This document shows, one piece after another, positions 21,300 to 22,235 of a stretch of 22,235 bases of DNA. Position 1 is the stretch's first letter; the number at the start of each line of letters is the position of its first letter. The notes below the pieces were generated by a model that did not search any database, was not told the origin of the DNA, and was given only the letters and a program-made list of their open reading frames with translations. Made by a program: the position numbers and the translations under genes. Where the stretch lies: positions 1-22,235 of the forward strand of contig CAVFDI010000029.1 in NCBI GenBank assembly GCA_963621145.1. Direction: 5' to 3'. Origin of the DNA: W0P28-013 sp963621145. GTDB lineage: Bacteria > Bacteroidota > Bacteroidia > Bacteroidales > Paludibacteraceae.

Positions 21300-22115
21300 A
21301 TGAACCTTTTCATCACTTGGCCTTTTGCGCCCGAAATTGGCACCATTTGCGGCATCACGCTGCGCTGGTATGGCATCTGTTTTGCGCTCGGACTTTTTTT
21401 TGCGGGCTGGTACCTGTATGTGCGCCTCAAGCGAATGGGCTACACGCAAGGTCAGTTCGAATCGCTGCTCATCTATCTTTTTGTGGGAATTTTTGCTGGC
21501 GCGCGGCTGGTGCACTGCCTCTGCTACGAGCCAAATTATTACCTCGCACACCCTTTAGAAATAATTCTGCCCGTCACCATTCTGCCCGATGGTAGTTGGC
21601 AATTCTCTGGTTATCACGGCTTTGCGAGTCACGGCGGAGCGGCTGGTGTGGCATTGGCGCTGTGGCTTTTTTGTCGACGTAATAAGGCGAAATTCTGGCC
21701 GCTGTCCGATCTGTTAGCCATTGCCACCATGTTGGCGGGTTCTTTCATTCGTGTGGGCAATCTGTTCAATTCCGAGATTGTAGGCGCGCCAACCGATGTG
21801 CCGTGGGCGTTCGTTTTTCCGCTCTACGACAGCACTCCACGTCACCCAGCGCAAATATACGAGGCGGTTTTCTACCTTGCATTGTTCGCTGCCACTGCTG
21901 CGTGGTATGCACATCGTCGCCTACCCGATGGATTTTTTCTCGGTCTGATAATGCTTTTGGTGGGCATTTTCCGCTTCGCCATCGAATTTCTGAAAGAGGT
22001 GCAAGAGCCTTTCGAGCGCAGCATGACCCTCGACATGGGACAATGGCTCAGCCTGCCACTGATTGTACTTGGCGTACTGGTGCTGATTGCAAGGCGAAAT
22101 AAATCAGCAACTTAA
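21300..22115 (+). CDS. lgt: Prolipoprotein diacylglyceryl transferase
   Basis: A full-length 271-residue inner-membrane enzyme that attaches diacylglycerol from phosphatidylglycerol to the lipobox Cys of prolipoproteins, the first step of lipoprotein maturation. Family motifs in order: LRWYGICFALGLFFAGW (21-37), GARLVHCLCYEP, FASHGGAAGVALAL, the Lgt signature RVGNLFNSEIVG, and PRHPAQIYEA. About seven hydrophobic segments are visible. It is probably co-transcribed with dus. Its substrates would include the S41, rhodanese and Big2-like lipoproteins in this window. The gap before it (21240-21299) again contains T-rich units of roughly 7 nt. Confidence 0.97.
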   Translation: MNLFITWPFAPEIGTICGITLRWYGICFALGLFFAGWYLYVRLKRMGYTQGQFESLLIYLFVGIFAGARLVHCLCYEPNYYLAHPLEIILPVTILPDGSWQFSGYHGFASHGGAAGVALALWLFCRRNKAKFWPLSDLLAIATMLAGSFIRVGNLFNSEIVGAPTDVPWAFVFPLYDSTPRHPAQIYEAVFYLALFAATAAWYAHRRLPDGFFLGLIMLLVGIFRFAIEFLKEVQEPFERSMTLDMGQWLSLPLIVLGVLVLIARRNKSAT

Positions 22116-22219
22116 CGAGCGTTAGCCACAGCGAACTGCAGCACTCAATAGCTAGCGAAAACAATTATTACTGGGCGAATTGGCTATGTGGCTGTAAATC
22201 AGAGAAATAAGAAAAATAC

Positions 22220-22235
22220 AGAACGAGCTGCGTGC
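22220..22235. repeat. Partial second copy of the GGACGCGCTGCGTGC repeat (cut by window end)
   Basis: AGAACGAGCTGCGTGC matches 13810-13825 (AGGACGCGCTGCGTGC) at 14 of 16 positions. The rest, which would hold the second hairpin arm, lies outside the window. Confidence 0.45.

Noticed and set aside
22081..22109. Inverted repeat TGCTGATT / AATCAGCA at the end of lgt as a terminator
   Set aside because: It lies within the coding sequence, has a 13-nt loop and is not followed by a T-run, so terminator function is not supported.
22121..22193. AGCCACA / TGTGGCT inverted repeat in the terminal gap as a structured RNA
   Set aside because: Arms are only 7 nt and about 56 nt apart, which can easily occur by chance.

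Overview
The window reads as chromosome of a Bacteroidales-type bacterium (phylum Bacteroidota). The reasons are: promoters of the TTTG / TAnnTTTG (-33/-7) type; secreted proteins with type IX secretion (T9SS) C-terminal domains; families largely confined to this phylum (DUF3316, a lamin-tail/FlgD-like secreted protein); and a complete six-gene Na+-translocating NADH:quinone reductase operon. Base composition is mid-range, around half G+C by eye. I see no rRNA, tRNA, CRISPR array, phage or intact transposase.

Layout. 3-1004: 3' part of a secreted endonuclease I-family nuclease with a T9SS sorting domain. 1170-4767, all +: a membrane-anchored coiled-coil protein translationally coupled (ATGA) to a PAP2 phosphatase, an acyl-ACP thioesterase, then dnaN behind its own promoter. 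4764-4986: a spacer bounded by 21-nt inverted repeats, followed by prmC (4989) and an S41-family lipoprotein (5904). 6936-10424, all -: asd, a rhodanese lipoprotein, a DUF3316 outer-membrane-type protein and a Big2-like lipoprotein, probably one transcript read from asd. 10585-12909 +: a large secreted lamin-tail protein. 12910-14011: an accessory pocket with a frameshifted DUF4160 gene, a DUF2442-HTH gene, a promoter whose -33/-7 spacer is a perfect palindrome, several REP-like palindromes and a strong terminator. 14012-19977, all -: nqrABCDEF. 20250-22115 +: a DusB-like tRNA-dihydrouridine synthase and lgt.

How the genes fit together. Most are housekeeping: replication clamp (dnaN), release-factor methylation (prmC), Asp-family amino acid synthesis (asd), tRNA modification (dus), lipoprotein maturation (lgt) and respiratory Na+ pumping (nqr). 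Lgt matches the several lipobox proteins here, and the T9SS domains imply that export system elsewhere in the genome. The FMN transferase ApbE needed by NqrB/NqrC is not in the window.

The most unusual signals are non-coding. Degenerate 7-nt tandem repeats of differing sequence recur in many intergenic gaps and sometimes reach into gene ends. The palindrome-in-promoter arrangement ahead of the DUF4160/DUF2442-HTH pair suggests an autoregulated two-gene module whose first gene is now broken. The inverted-repeat-bounded dnaN-prmC spacer looks like a small non-autonomous mobile element.
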